Shown: positions 17,805-24,619 of the stretch, one piece after another | Numbering within the stretch: position 1 is the first letter of the stretch | Layout of the letters: each line of letters opens with the position of its first letter | NCBI RefSeq assembly: GCF_018687615.1 | Contig: NZ_CP061299.1 | Span: 977,433 to 1,041,432 of the forward strand | DNA from: Polynucleobacter sp. MWH-CaK5 | GTDB taxonomy: Bacteria; Pseudomonadota; Gammaproteobacteria; Burkholderiales; Burkholderiaceae | Direction: 5' to 3' | Length of the DNA stretch: 64,000 bases | Made by a program: the position numbers and the translations under genes | Notes under the pieces: generated by a model | What the model saw: only the letters and a program-made list of their open reading frames with translations | What the model was told of the DNA's origin: nothing | Databases searched by the model: none

Positions 17805-18267
17805 TATTTTCTCCATTTTTAAATTCGGCTACTTGATATCCATCTGTATAGAAACCGTTTTCGAGGTCCATATCACAAATATTTGAAATGCAGATTGGGC
17901 CGATAACGGCTCCTTCAAGCAATTGATCTGTTGAATACTCTGTAACAGCGTAAAAAATCTTTTCCCCTGCTGGCAAAATATCAACCAAAGAAACGCGGAC
18001 CCAAAAAACTTCGTCTTCCCCTTGCGCCCAATTAGCATGAAGCTTGATGCAATCACCTAAAACTACTTGATTACGCATAACACGATCTGGAATATCAATT
18101 TTATTTTTATAAAACTGCTGCATGTAATCTGCATCATGCAAATCAAAGATCTTGAAACCGCCACTTTTATCTACGGAAATTGTCCGATTACGTGGTCGGC
18201 GCAAGATTTCGTAAAGGCTTTGTTCGTCTACAACTTTTTTAAGAATCTGTAGTGAATCCATTTTCAT
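17797..18267 (-). CDS. uncharacterised protein, first gene of coupled operon (paralogue of the second)
   Basis: A 156-residue protein starting MKMDSLQILKKVVDEQ, with AAAGGAA seven bases upstream. The core IKLHANWAQGEDEVFWVRV, EKIFYAVTEYS and GAVIGPICISNICDMDLEN aligns with the second gene, indicating a duplication. The N-terminal half (SLYEILRRPRNRTISVDKSGGFKIFDLHD) differs. Function is unknown. The gene diverges from 18507 across 239 bp that should hold promoters for both. Confidence 0.65.
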   Translation of the reverse strand: MKMDSLQILKKVVDEQSLYEILRRPRNRTISVDKSGGFKIFDLHDADYMQQFYKNKIDIPDRVMRNQVVLGDCIKLHANWAQGEDEVFWVRVSLVDILPAGEKIFYAVTEYSTDQLLEGAVIGPICISNICDMDLENGFYTDGYQVAEFKNGENNV

Positions 18268-18506
18268 ATCATTTCCTTTGTTTAGTTAAATTAAAAATTT
18301 GTAATACAAGATGCTGCGCACTTTTAATTAGTGCGAAACATTTACTGACTGAATTGTTAAAGAGCTGACTGTCACGCATAAAGGCACTTAAAAAGTTGCT
18401 GTAGCGATGACGAAAACAAGTTGTTTGCGCCATGAATTCAGTATCCTTATTACTAACTAATTTCTTTAGTAGTAGAATTGTTTTATTGAATTTTGTTAGT
18501 ACTTTT

Positions 18507-19382
18507 ATGATGAAAAAAAATAAAAAAATCCATCCAGCAAGATTTGCAAGAAGGCAACAGGAAATACAGGCGGAGATCTGGACCACTTACCTGCGCTTTA
18601 GTCCTAGTTATGAAATCGCTCGTCAGATTCGAGCTAAAGAATTGCCCAAGAGCTCCCTTAAGAAGATGCCTGCGGACTTTGGTAAGGTGTTACAGGTTTA
18701 TGACGATTTTGGTGACGTTAGGTTTATTGATTTTCCGAATTGGTACTTTGAAAATAGACGCAGAATATTTGGCGTTATGCCGGAGACCCCACACATCTCC
18801 ACCATTACCAGGCTTCAAAAAGGCAAAGAGCGTGAATTAGATAAGATTGCCAATGATTTTTTCAAATTCAATGTGATGCATGGTTTGGATATGCGCCAGC
18901 GGATCAATCTGGTTGCCATTCCACTTGATAAGAAAAAGTCTGAGTTGATGAAGGAGTTTTCTGAGTACTTAGATAAACACGGAGCCAAAGCACCAGATCC
19001 AGAGGACACCAAATACATTGGGTTAAAAGGGCTGCAAACAAGAGCTACTATCAATGCGCTCAAGGTAATATGGCTTCACGCCTATATGCCTAAAGCACCA
19101 CTTTGGGAGATTGGCGCTATATCAGACGTTAGCAAAACCTTTAGCATGAAACTATCTAGCTTAAAAAAGACTAGCGGCAATGAAGATGCAAGATACCTAA
19201 TGACTATTACTGTAGCAAAGCTATTTAAGCGAGCACTGCTCATTGCGGAAAATGCCGCTTACGGCCGCTTTCCCTCTGATAAACCCACTTCCAGCACCTT
19301 AGAGTTTGACTGGCAATCGTTAACCAAGCTATTGCAACAGAGAAAAACCAAGTTAAAGCTCCAGCAGGAGCACTACTTTTAA
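18507..19382 (+). CDS. uncharacterised basic island protein
   Basis: About 291 residues from MMKKNKKIHPARFARR; the frame is open from 18432 but the upstream 25 codons look non-coding. Lys/Arg-rich and largely helical, with LYS-type repeats near the end (LLQQRKTKLKLQQEHYF). I recognise no domain. It converges with the small recombinase, their stops overlapping by four bases. ATG 18507 or 18510 may be used. DNA or RNA binding is suggested only by charge. Confidence 0.6.
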   Translation: MMKKNKKIHPARFARRQQEIQAEIWTTYLRFSPSYEIARQIRAKELPKSSLKKMPADFGKVLQVYDDFGDVRFIDFPNWYFENRRRIFGVMPETPHISTITRLQKGKERELDKIANDFFKFNVMHGLDMRQRINLVAIPLDKKKSELMKEFSEYLDKHGAKAPDPEDTKYIGLKGLQTRATINALKVIWLHAYMPKAPLWEIGAISDVSKTFSMKLSSLKKTSGNEDARYLMTITVAKLFKRALLIAENAAYGRFPSDKPTSSTLEFDWQSLTKLLQQRKTKLKLQQEHYF

Positions 19383-19945
19383 ATTAACTCCACAGCATTG
19401 CGCAGCATGTCTGGCCTAGTGTCGATATAGCGCTGTGTAGTACTCATTTGACTATGGCCAGCCAGCTGCATCATTACTCTGACTGATACGCCCTTCTCGC
19501 TTAAACGAGTTAAAAAGCCCCTGCGCCCACTGTGGCTGGTAGCACCGTCTAAGCCAGCTTGTTTATATAAGCCACTCACAATGTGCGTTAGCGTATTCGG
19601 TGTAAAGCCATCGGCACGCAAGGTCTTAAACAAGGGCTTTTTTGAATCAACACAAGGATATTGGGCAATATATTTGGCGATAGCGCTTTGCATCCGCTCC
19701 GATAGCAAGACCACCCTACTTTTATGGCCTTTGGTCTGCTGTGCTGAGAGTCTAATTTCACTACGAATCGCGCCATCACTAGCCATAACATCGCCATAAC
19801 GCACTGCAGCGACCTCCCCGATACGCATCCCTGCCCAGTGCGTTAACAGCAATATCGTTTGGTTACGCAGTCCGTGATTGGTAGTACCTGCATAGGCTAG
19901 TACGCGATCAAACTCTTCATCGGTGAGTGTTCTTGCTTGTGTCAT
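19379..19945 (-). CDS. catalytic-domain-only tyrosine recombinase
   Basis: A 188-residue XerC/D-like protein with all catalytic residues: Arg41 (GMRIGEVAAVR), Lys72 (TKGHKSR), His138-x-x-Arg141 (SHSGRRGF), His164 (LAGHSQMSTT) and Tyr173 (QRYIDT). It lacks the N-terminal SAM-like core-binding domain, so it begins directly with the catalytic fold. It is not a fragment of the island integrase, whose sequence differs. Possible roles are multimer resolution of the excised circle or inversion of a nearby site. A perfect 12-bp inverted repeat lies 150 bp upstream of the start. Confidence 0.88.
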   Translation of the reverse strand: MTQARTLTDEEFDRVLAYAGTTNHGLRNQTILLLTHWAGMRIGEVAAVRYGDVMASDGAIRSEIRLSAQQTKGHKSRVVLLSERMQSAIAKYIAQYPCVDSKKPLFKTLRADGFTPNTLTHIVSGLYKQAGLDGATSHSGRRGFLTRLSEKGVSVRVMMQLAGHSQMSTTQRYIDTRPDMLRNAVELI

Positions 19946-20094
19946 TTACATCCTCCGTCAACAGTATTTACTTAGTTCTATTGTGTTTTCAGATCAGTTA
20001 AATTCCTACCGATCTTGGCAATATCATGGCAAATTGGCGGTTTTTATGGCCAGTTTTCGGTAAAAATTCCCGCTTTGTTTTCAAGCGGTTACAA

Positions 20095-20130
20095 GGTCTC
20101 AACACAAAATACATGTTATGTGTTGAGACC
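20095..20130. repeat. perfect 12-bp inverted repeat, 12-bp spacer
   Basis: Arms GGTCTCAACACA and TGTGTTGAGACC flank the spacer AAATACATGTTA. The arm-spacer geometry (12-12-12) fits a recombinase crossover site or a hairpin; the first is suggested by the adjacent small recombinase. Confidence 0.6.
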
Positions 20131-20219
20131 GTAGAGCTTCAAAGACCGTAGCATTTGAGCCACGGATTAGGCCATGAACAACAACTTTCCTTGGCTTAAG
20201 TGGCTAGAGTAAGATTTAC

Positions 20220-20242
20220 AAGTATTACTTTAAGTAACACTT
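20220..20242. promoter_or_regulatory. island palindromic operator, copy 1
   Basis: A 23-bp imperfect palindrome: AAGTATTACTT, a central T, AAGTAACACTT (one arm mismatch). It ends 15 bp before the ATG of the 445-residue protein. No good -35 box stands at the distance seen for copies 2 and 3. Confidence 0.65.
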
Positions 20243-20257
20243 ACTTGCGAGCTAGCG

Positions 20258-21595
20258 ATGATCATTAAACAATTCAAAACACAACAAGAGCGTGTAGATT
20301 ACGTTTTAAAGGCGTCTGCAGCACGTAACGCAGAAATCGAAGCTCAACTGGCTAACGAACCTAAAAAGCCCGCTAAAACCACGCCTAAAAAGCAGCAAAA
20401 AGTACTAAGCAAAGCAGCCCAGCAGCGCTTAGAGAAGGAACGCCAAGAAGCAGCCAAATCCAAGGTAGAAAAACTGGCTGAAAGCATTAAAAATCGTAGC
20501 ACCATCGCTGCCAAACACAGCAGCGTGGTTAAGCAAGTTAATACCGTTAAAACACGTAATATCCCTGTAAAGAAGGCTAAAGTTAATCCTATTAAGAAAG
20601 TAAAGCAGCAAGCGCCTATGGCTCACACCAGCGATTACGAGGTTTTTGAGGCTCGCATTGCCCAGCGTGACAAACAGCAACATCATCTACTTAAACAAGC
20701 CGAAACCATCCGTAATCGCCTCGCTAAGCTATCTGATCGTGAAAAAGTCAAAACCACAGAAGGTTTGCGGGACTGCTATGGCATTTATGAGTTTATTGAA
20801 TCTAGCAAAGAAGGTGACCTGCTCTATGACATCATCCGCAGCTATTTCAAAGCTACGCTAGAGCCTATACAAAGCAATACGCCTAATGAAGCACTACTAG
20901 TGCGCTTTATCTTTAGCAAGAAGTCCAAGAAGCAAATCAGCGAATACGCCACGGTACTTCGCTATGCACGGGAAACCGGCATTGCTAAAAATGACTTTGT
21001 GAAGTGGTACGACGATACAACGCAGACTCGAATACTCTCATTGGCCCGCAAGAGCTCCTCAGCCGATAGCCAAGAAAAACTCAAACGCGCCAAGATCGCA
21101 CTGCTGCGTTACTTTGATATTCAAGAAGAGTGGCCATTAGGCCACTTTGACTACCCAGAGTATTTGGCAAATCGACAGGTTCACTTACCTGATGAACTGA
21201 TGTTCGTCATTTGTCGTGGTTTTCGTAAGTTCAATCGCGATGTGCACTTTGATCCCGACAATCCGGGCGCTACTCGTGTTCCCATGGCTCAAATATCGGC
21301 GCTCCACTTTATTCCACCCAATATCGATGTGATCAATGATGTGATTACTCGCCTAGCGAGATCGCTAGCGCCATATATCGATGAAATTGAGGAGCAAGTT
21401 ACGCAAAAGACCGAACAAGTCTGGGCTAATGACATGACAAACTTACTCATGGAACGAGAATTAGGCTCTGCTTATAAGTCCGCAGATCGTTGGGCCAATC
21501 GGATGCAAGCATCTATCGCTGAAGATCAAGTGGAGTTTGAAAAAACACGTAAGAAGATCCAAAAGCTACGCAATCAAGCACGTAAGTCGGTATAA
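20258..21595 (+). CDS. uncharacterised 445-residue Lys-rich coiled-coil protein
   Basis: Residues 1-130 are strongly basic and low-complexity (KKPAKTTPKKQQKV, VKKAKVNPIKKVKQQ), probably disordered or nucleic-acid binding. The middle (about 150-330) is an ordered helical part with no recognised domain, and the end (about 370-445) is a predicted coiled coil (EFEKTRKKIQKLRNQARK). The palindromic operator lies directly upstream, so it belongs to the same regulon as the genes at 23145 and 24000. It might have a replication, partition or conjugation role as in related plasmid backbones, but no motif supports a specific choice. Confidence 0.65.
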   Translation: MIIKQFKTQQERVDYVLKASAARNAEIEAQLANEPKKPAKTTPKKQQKVLSKAAQQRLEKERQEAAKSKVEKLAESIKNRSTIAAKHSSVVKQVNTVKTRNIPVKKAKVNPIKKVKQQAPMAHTSDYEVFEARIAQRDKQQHHLLKQAETIRNRLAKLSDREKVKTTEGLRDCYGIYEFIESSKEGDLLYDIIRSYFKATLEPIQSNTPNEALLVRFIFSKKSKKQISEYATVLRYARETGIAKNDFVKWYDDTTQTRILSLARKSSSADSQEKLKRAKIALLRYFDIQEEWPLGHFDYPEYLANRQVHLPDELMFVICRGFRKFNRDVHFDPDNPGATRVPMAQISALHFIPPNIDVINDVITRLARSLAPYIDEIEEQVTQKTEQVWANDMTNLLMERELGSAYKSADRWANRMQASIAEDQVEFEKTRKKIQKLRNQARKSV

Positions 21596-21599
21596 AAAG

Positions 21600-22140
21600 G
21601 TTATGTAATACCAAAAAATAGCGCTGCATTTTTTTGTGGTGGAGTACTTATGCTTTCAAGGTGGTGATTTTAAACCCCTATTGATGAACTATAGCCACAC
21701 GTCATAGAGCGAACTAAAGTTCGCTAGTGCCGCAGTAATGTTCATTCGCTCTCGCTCACTCACATTACTTTGCACTTATTTTCTATAGTTGATTTAAAGC
21801 CGCTAGCTACGCAGTAGCTAGTGGTGCTGTCTAGTTGATCTAGATTAAGTGAACGAGCGACGGCTATAGCAGAAGACCGAAGTCTTGTTGCTATTAACCG
21901 CCATCCGCATAGTATTTGATCTGAGTATCGTTTCACTACACGACCGTAACAGAGTTAGTTTGGAGACTGATGTATTAAAACTCCCAGCCGTTTTTACACG
22001 TGCTGCTCTGCGGCATCACCTATTAGTCACATGCTGTTACGGGCAACATGTGTAGGACGGGGTCATTAGCCTCTTATTACAACCCGCGTTTTTGCCATTT
22101 TTTAACGAGCGACTTACTCGTGCCGTTCTAACTAACCTGG
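21600..22140 (+). ncRNA. candidate large structured non-coding RNA (strand uncertain)
   Basis: About 540 bp with no credible ORF but serial perfect stems. AGCGAAC/GTTCGCT with loop TAAA spans 21708-21725; AGTAATGT/ACATTACT spans 21734-21779. Both are enclosed by AACTATAG (21687-21694) pairing with CTATAGTT (21783-21790). Further stems are CTAGCTAC/GTAGCTAG, loop GCA (21803-21821); TCTAG/CTAGA (21830-21844); AAGAC-CGAA-GTCTT (21873-21886) with an outer ATAGCA/TGCTAT; GTGCTGC/GCGGCAT (22000-22016); CACATG/CATGTG (22028-22052); ACGAG/CTCGT near 22110. Such density suggests a folded RNA or a DNA-level site (oriT or replication origin). I recognise no Rfam family. Confidence 0.4.
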
Positions 22141-22144
22141 ACTT

Positions 22145-22480
22145 TTAATAGTTCTTAGCGACCTTACGTAGCGCCTGCTTAGCAATATTCATTACTTTAA
22201 AACATCGCCCTAATGCCATTGTTTTTCGCCTTTTAACCCACCTTACTTCACTGATAAATCTATTGAGGAATTTCAACTGCTCTTGGCTTAATAAGTAGGC
22301 ATGCTGCTTAACTGCAGTATTAGCCATCTTTAATGCCTGAAATGCTTCTTTTGATCCAATATGCAAATCCCTAACACCCACACCATTTTCACTAAGCCAA
22401 CGATTACTTAACCTAGTATCAACATCGATCTTGCGCTCGATAGCGCATTGCTTTGCAGTGGGCTTCTTTTTGTAGTTCAT
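22145..22480 (-). CDS. uncharacterised small basic protein
   Basis: A 111-residue protein from MNYKKKPTAKQCAIERK; the upstream in-frame start at 22504 is less likely. It is rich in Lys/Arg and helical (FLNRFISEVRWVKRRKTMALGRCFKVMNIAKQALRK). No family was recognised. The charge would fit a nucleic-acid-binding protein. It lies between the structured non-coding region and the divergent DUF6641-like gene. Confidence 0.5.
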   Translation of the reverse strand: MNYKKKPTAKQCAIERKIDVDTRLSNRWLSENGVGVRDLHIGSKEAFQALKMANTAVKQHAYLLSQEQLKFLNRFISEVRWVKRRKTMALGRCFKVMNIAKQALRKVAKNY

Positions 22481-22613
22481 GAAAGTATTTAGTCTTCTGA
22501 ACAAGGAATGTGAATTTTTTCTGGTTTATTTGTCCAAACTAAAAATACCGGTTGTCCAACAGCATTTATCGACAATATTGTTGTGTTGCCCTATCAACTT
22601 TATGGAGAACATG

Positions 22614-23054
22614 ATGGCAACCTTTGAAAAACTCAAATTTGTAGCAGCAACGAAACCGATTCACCAGCCACCTATCGTTCAGCGTCGTAATAAGCTCATT
22701 GGCAAGATCTGGGAGCAGATCGAATTAGTCAAAAGCCAGGCCAATGGCACCCAGCTAGAAATCAAAAAATACAAGACCGTTAAAGACGCTACTGGTAATA
22801 GCCAACGTATCGCTGTGAATAAGCGCATTAAGCCTTGGTGGTATCAAGACATTGATGGCAAGTTATGCATCTCCATTCGCTATGGCAGCAAGATCGTGGA
22901 ACTCAAGCGCGGCATGCCCAGTATTCAAGTGGCTGACTTTGAGGGCTTGTTAGAGAGCTTAGAAATCATCAAAACTGAGGTAGGCAATGGCAGCTTTGAT
23001 CAAGAGATTGAGCGGGCTAGCGGCGCACTTAAGGCCAACTTTAAAACTAAATAA
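22614..23054 (+). CDS. plasmid/ICE accessory protein, DUF6641-like
   Basis: A 146-residue protein; the start MATFEKLKFVAATKP is set by GGAG six bases before the ATG at 22614. The pattern IVQRRNKLIGKIWEQIELVK, KRIKPWWYQD, GKLCISIRYGSKIVELKRG and the end IERASGALKANF resemble, from memory, the DUF6641 family found on plasmids and integrative elements of Burkholderiales. Function is unknown. The ORF frame extends upstream to 22479 but that part looks non-coding. It is followed by a 12-bp inverted repeat (23064-23095). Confidence 0.7.
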   Translation: MATFEKLKFVAATKPIHQPPIVQRRNKLIGKIWEQIELVKSQANGTQLEIKKYKTVKDATGNSQRIAVNKRIKPWWYQDIDGKLCISIRYGSKIVELKRGMPSIQVADFEGLLESLEIIKTEVGNGSFDQEIERASGALKANFKTK

Positions 23055-23063
23055 TTCCACCAA

Positions 23064-23095
23064 ACGAGTCAAAATCGCAGGGTTTTGACTCGTTG
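23064..23095. repeat. 12-bp inverted repeat (hairpin) after the DUF6641-like gene
   Basis: Arms AACGAGTCAAAA (23064-23075) and TTTTGACTCGTT (23084-23095) flank an eight-base loop. The right arm also holds the -35 of the next promoter (TTGACT 23086-23091). It lacks a T tract, so it is not a normal terminator. Confidence 0.6.
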
Positions 23096-23121
23096 AGAAG
23101 TGTTACTTAAGGTAACACTTG
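23086..23121 (+). promoter_or_regulatory. promoter with palindromic operator copy 2
   Basis: -35 TTGACT (23086-23091), a 17-bp spacer and -10 TAAGGT (23109-23114). The palindrome AAGTGTTACTT, A, AGGTAACACTT (23099-23121) covers the spacer end and the -10, ending 23 bp before ATG 23145. This is the layout of a repressible promoter. Confidence 0.65.
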
Positions 23122-23144
23122 CTCACTTATGAGGCATAGCAAAA

Positions 23145-23510
23145 ATGAATTCTTCAAAAACTCACGTTTTGAATCAATTGAGTCAATTTACTGGCACCGA
23201 GTTCTACTACCCCTTATGGCCTAAAGTCTTACTAACCGATGGCACCAAGTACCTAGCGGAAACCGTGGGTTGCTACTGGCTAATGGACGCCATAGCCAGC
23301 CATGTCATGCACTTAGGCAGCAATGAGGGCTTTACTAGCTGTAGCCTAACTTGCACCAATGGTTCAGGTAACTTAACCATTACCGATGGCAACGGCAATG
23401 TACTAGCTAAGCAACGCATTCCGTATACAGACTTTCCATTTAATGAGATTAGCTTATATGCTTGTTTAAATGAAGATAAGTGGGTGATTTTGCTGCCTAG
23501 TGAATACTAG
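23145..23510 (+). CDS. DUF6876-like accessory protein
   Basis: A 121-residue protein with LSQFTGTEFYYPLWPKVLLTDG, then VGCYWLMDAIASHVMHLG and, near the end, IPYTDFPFNEISLYACLNEDKWVILLP. This resembles, from memory, DUF6876 proteins that occur with DUF6641-type genes on plasmids and integrative elements. The role is unknown. It is transcribed from operator promoter copy 2 and followed by another small gene 15 bp later, so probably a two-gene unit. Confidence 0.7.
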   Translation: MNSSKTHVLNQLSQFTGTEFYYPLWPKVLLTDGTKYLAETVGCYWLMDAIASHVMHLGSNEGFTSCSLTCTNGSGNLTITDGNGNVLAKQRIPYTDFPFNEISLYACLNEDKWVILLPSEY

Positions 23511-23525
23511 GCACTAAATACTGGT

Positions 23526-23885
23526 ATGCGATTTTTTGAATTCCAAACACCCAAAATACAAAAGCCCTTAAGTCCAGCACAAGCACGAATCAAAGCTCTT
23601 AAAGATCAGGCTGAAAGAGCACAAGCAGCAGTTAAAGCTGAGCGGGCTAGACAGAAGATCCAAGCTGGACAAATGGACTTAGCTAAAGTTGAAAGTACCC
23701 ATAGAAAGAAGTCTCAAAGCTATAAGACTATCTACAAAATGAATAATCCATATACCGCCTGGGTGTCTGCGGGCACTTATGGCGACTTTAATAACGCCCT
23801 ATCTATGGCGCTAAGAAAGAAGAAAGCTGGCGCTGTTGCTGTGCAGATTGTGGATAACGCTAAGATGGTGGTTTATTCGTCCTAA
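23526..23885 (+). CDS. uncharacterised island protein, second gene of operator-2 unit
   Basis: A 119-residue protein. The first half is an Ala/Lys-rich coiled coil (SPAQARIKALKDQAERAQ, then KAERARQKIQAGQMDLAK); the second half is a small globular part (NNPYTAWVSAGTYGDFNNAL, then AGAVAVQIVDNAKMVVYSS). No family was recognised beyond a general likeness to plasmid hypothetical proteins. It is 15 bp from the previous stop. Confidence 0.62.
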   Translation: MRFFEFQTPKIQKPLSPAQARIKALKDQAERAQAAVKAERARQKIQAGQMDLAKVESTHRKKSQSYKTIYKMNNPYTAWVSAGTYGDFNNALSMALRKKKAGAVAVQIVDNAKMVVYSS

Positions 23886-23918
23886 GTGCTCTTTGATTTT
23901 GAAAACCACAGGATTTTC

Positions 23919-23947
23919 GGAGCAACCGTCTAACACTTCGTTGCTCC
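23919..23947. repeat. 8-bp inverted repeat hairpin
   Basis: GGAGCAAC (23919-23926) and GTTGCTCC (23940-23947) flank a 13-base loop 33 bp after the 23885 stop. No T tract follows; it is a possible weak terminator or RNA end. Confidence 0.4.
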
Positions 23948-23954
23948 AAACGGC

Positions 23955-23990
23955 TTGATAAGAGAGTAAGTGTTACTTAAAGTAACGCTT
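23955..23990 (+). promoter_or_regulatory. promoter with palindromic operator copy 3
   Basis: -35 TTGATA (23955-23960), a 17-bp spacer and -10 TAAAGT (23978-23983). The palindrome AAGTGTTACTT, A, AAGTAACGCTT (23968-23990) sits exactly as in copy 2 (its start is 13 bp after the start of the -35, the -10 ten bp into it). It reads into a truncated gene at 24000. Confidence 0.65.
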
Positions 23991-23999
23991 CATTAGTTA

Positions 24000-24074
24000 A
24001 TGACCGCCATCGATCCAAAGCAGACCTTGGTGTATAAGTTTAATAACTCATCCTCCAGCCAGTTACCACCTTGA
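24000..24074 (+). pseudogene. truncated start of a lost operator-controlled gene
   Basis: ATG nine bases after operator copy 3 begins MTAIDPKQTLVYKFNN, which looks like a real protein start. The frame then runs into the tail of the Met-rich gene on the other strand and stops after 24 codons. The gene was probably cut when the metal-resistance module joined at about 24050. Confidence 0.4.
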
Positions 24075-24578
24075 CCGATCCATCCACATATAGTTCTGTT
24101 GCATCATTTGGTTCATCATGTTCTGCTGCATACCCATGTATTGATCCATCATGTATTGGCGTTGCTTTAACTGCTCAGGCGTTAATTTAGAGTAATAAGG
24201 GCCCATACCATTCCAGCCCATCGTTGGACCCATCATGTGTCCACCCATCATGCCGCCGTTACCACCACAACAACCCATCATTCCCGAACCCCACATGCCT
24301 TGCATCATATTCATGTTGCTCTGCATCGCGCTCCAATGAGCTTGCATCAGTTTTTGTCTTTCTTGTGAATCTTGAGTAGCACGAATCTGATCCATCTGCT
24401 GTTGCATCTTTTTAAAGTTCTCTTGAATTTGAGCGGCTTGCTTATCAAACTCCGCTACATCAATATTTTTTTGTTGTGTCTGTGTGGCTTTAGTGCCTGC
24501 CCCTGCTGTTTGCGCCAAAACGGGCGCACTTAATAAAACACCCAAACTTAAAATCGCAACACATCCTAGCTTTTTCAT
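24063..24578 (-). CDS. periplasmic Met-rich metal-binding protein
   Basis: A 171-residue protein; the start at MKKLGCVAIL (24578) is chosen because AAGGAG lies just upstream. A signal peptide ends near VLAQTAG. A helical, Gln-rich middle (KMQQQMDQIRATQDSQERQK) is followed by a Met/Gly/Cys/His stretch at about residues 90-130 (GMMGCC, GGHMMGP) and a second Met/Gln cluster at the end. Met-rich motifs of this type bind soft metals such as Cu(I). It lies behind the P-type ATPase on the same strand, 42 bp away, so probably co-transcribed as a periplasmic metal sink. Confidence 0.7.
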   Translation of the reverse strand: MKKLGCVAILSLGVLLSAPVLAQTAGAGTKATQTQQKNIDVAEFDKQAAQIQENFKKMQQQMDQIRATQDSQERQKLMQAHWSAMQSNMNMMQGMWGSGMMGCCGGNGGMMGGHMMGPTMGWNGMGPYYSKLTPEQLKQRQYMMDQYMGMQQNMMNQMMQQNYMWMDRSRW

Positions 24579-24619
24579 CTCAGTACTCCTTGAGTTAAAT
24601 GCTGAATATTGACTACTGT

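Larger units (their letters stand above)
19946..20257. other. intergenic region with 12-bp inverted repeat and operator copy 1
   Basis: A 312-bp non-coding stretch between divergent genes. It contains the perfect inverted repeat GGTCTCAACACA (20095-20106) and complement (20119-20130) with a 12-bp spacer, and the first copy of the island palindrome at 20220-20242. No credible small ORF was seen. Confidence 0.6.

Noticed and set aside
18432..18506. N-terminal 25 codons upstream of the 18507 start
   Set aside because: The stretch is AT-rich, lacks a ribosome site and lies in the divergent promoter region; ATG 18507/18510 followed by a basic protein start is more likely.
22479..22613. Extended N-terminus of the DUF6641-like protein
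   Set aside because: It would overlap the divergent gene start and has no homology look; GGAG before ATG 22614 fixes the start.
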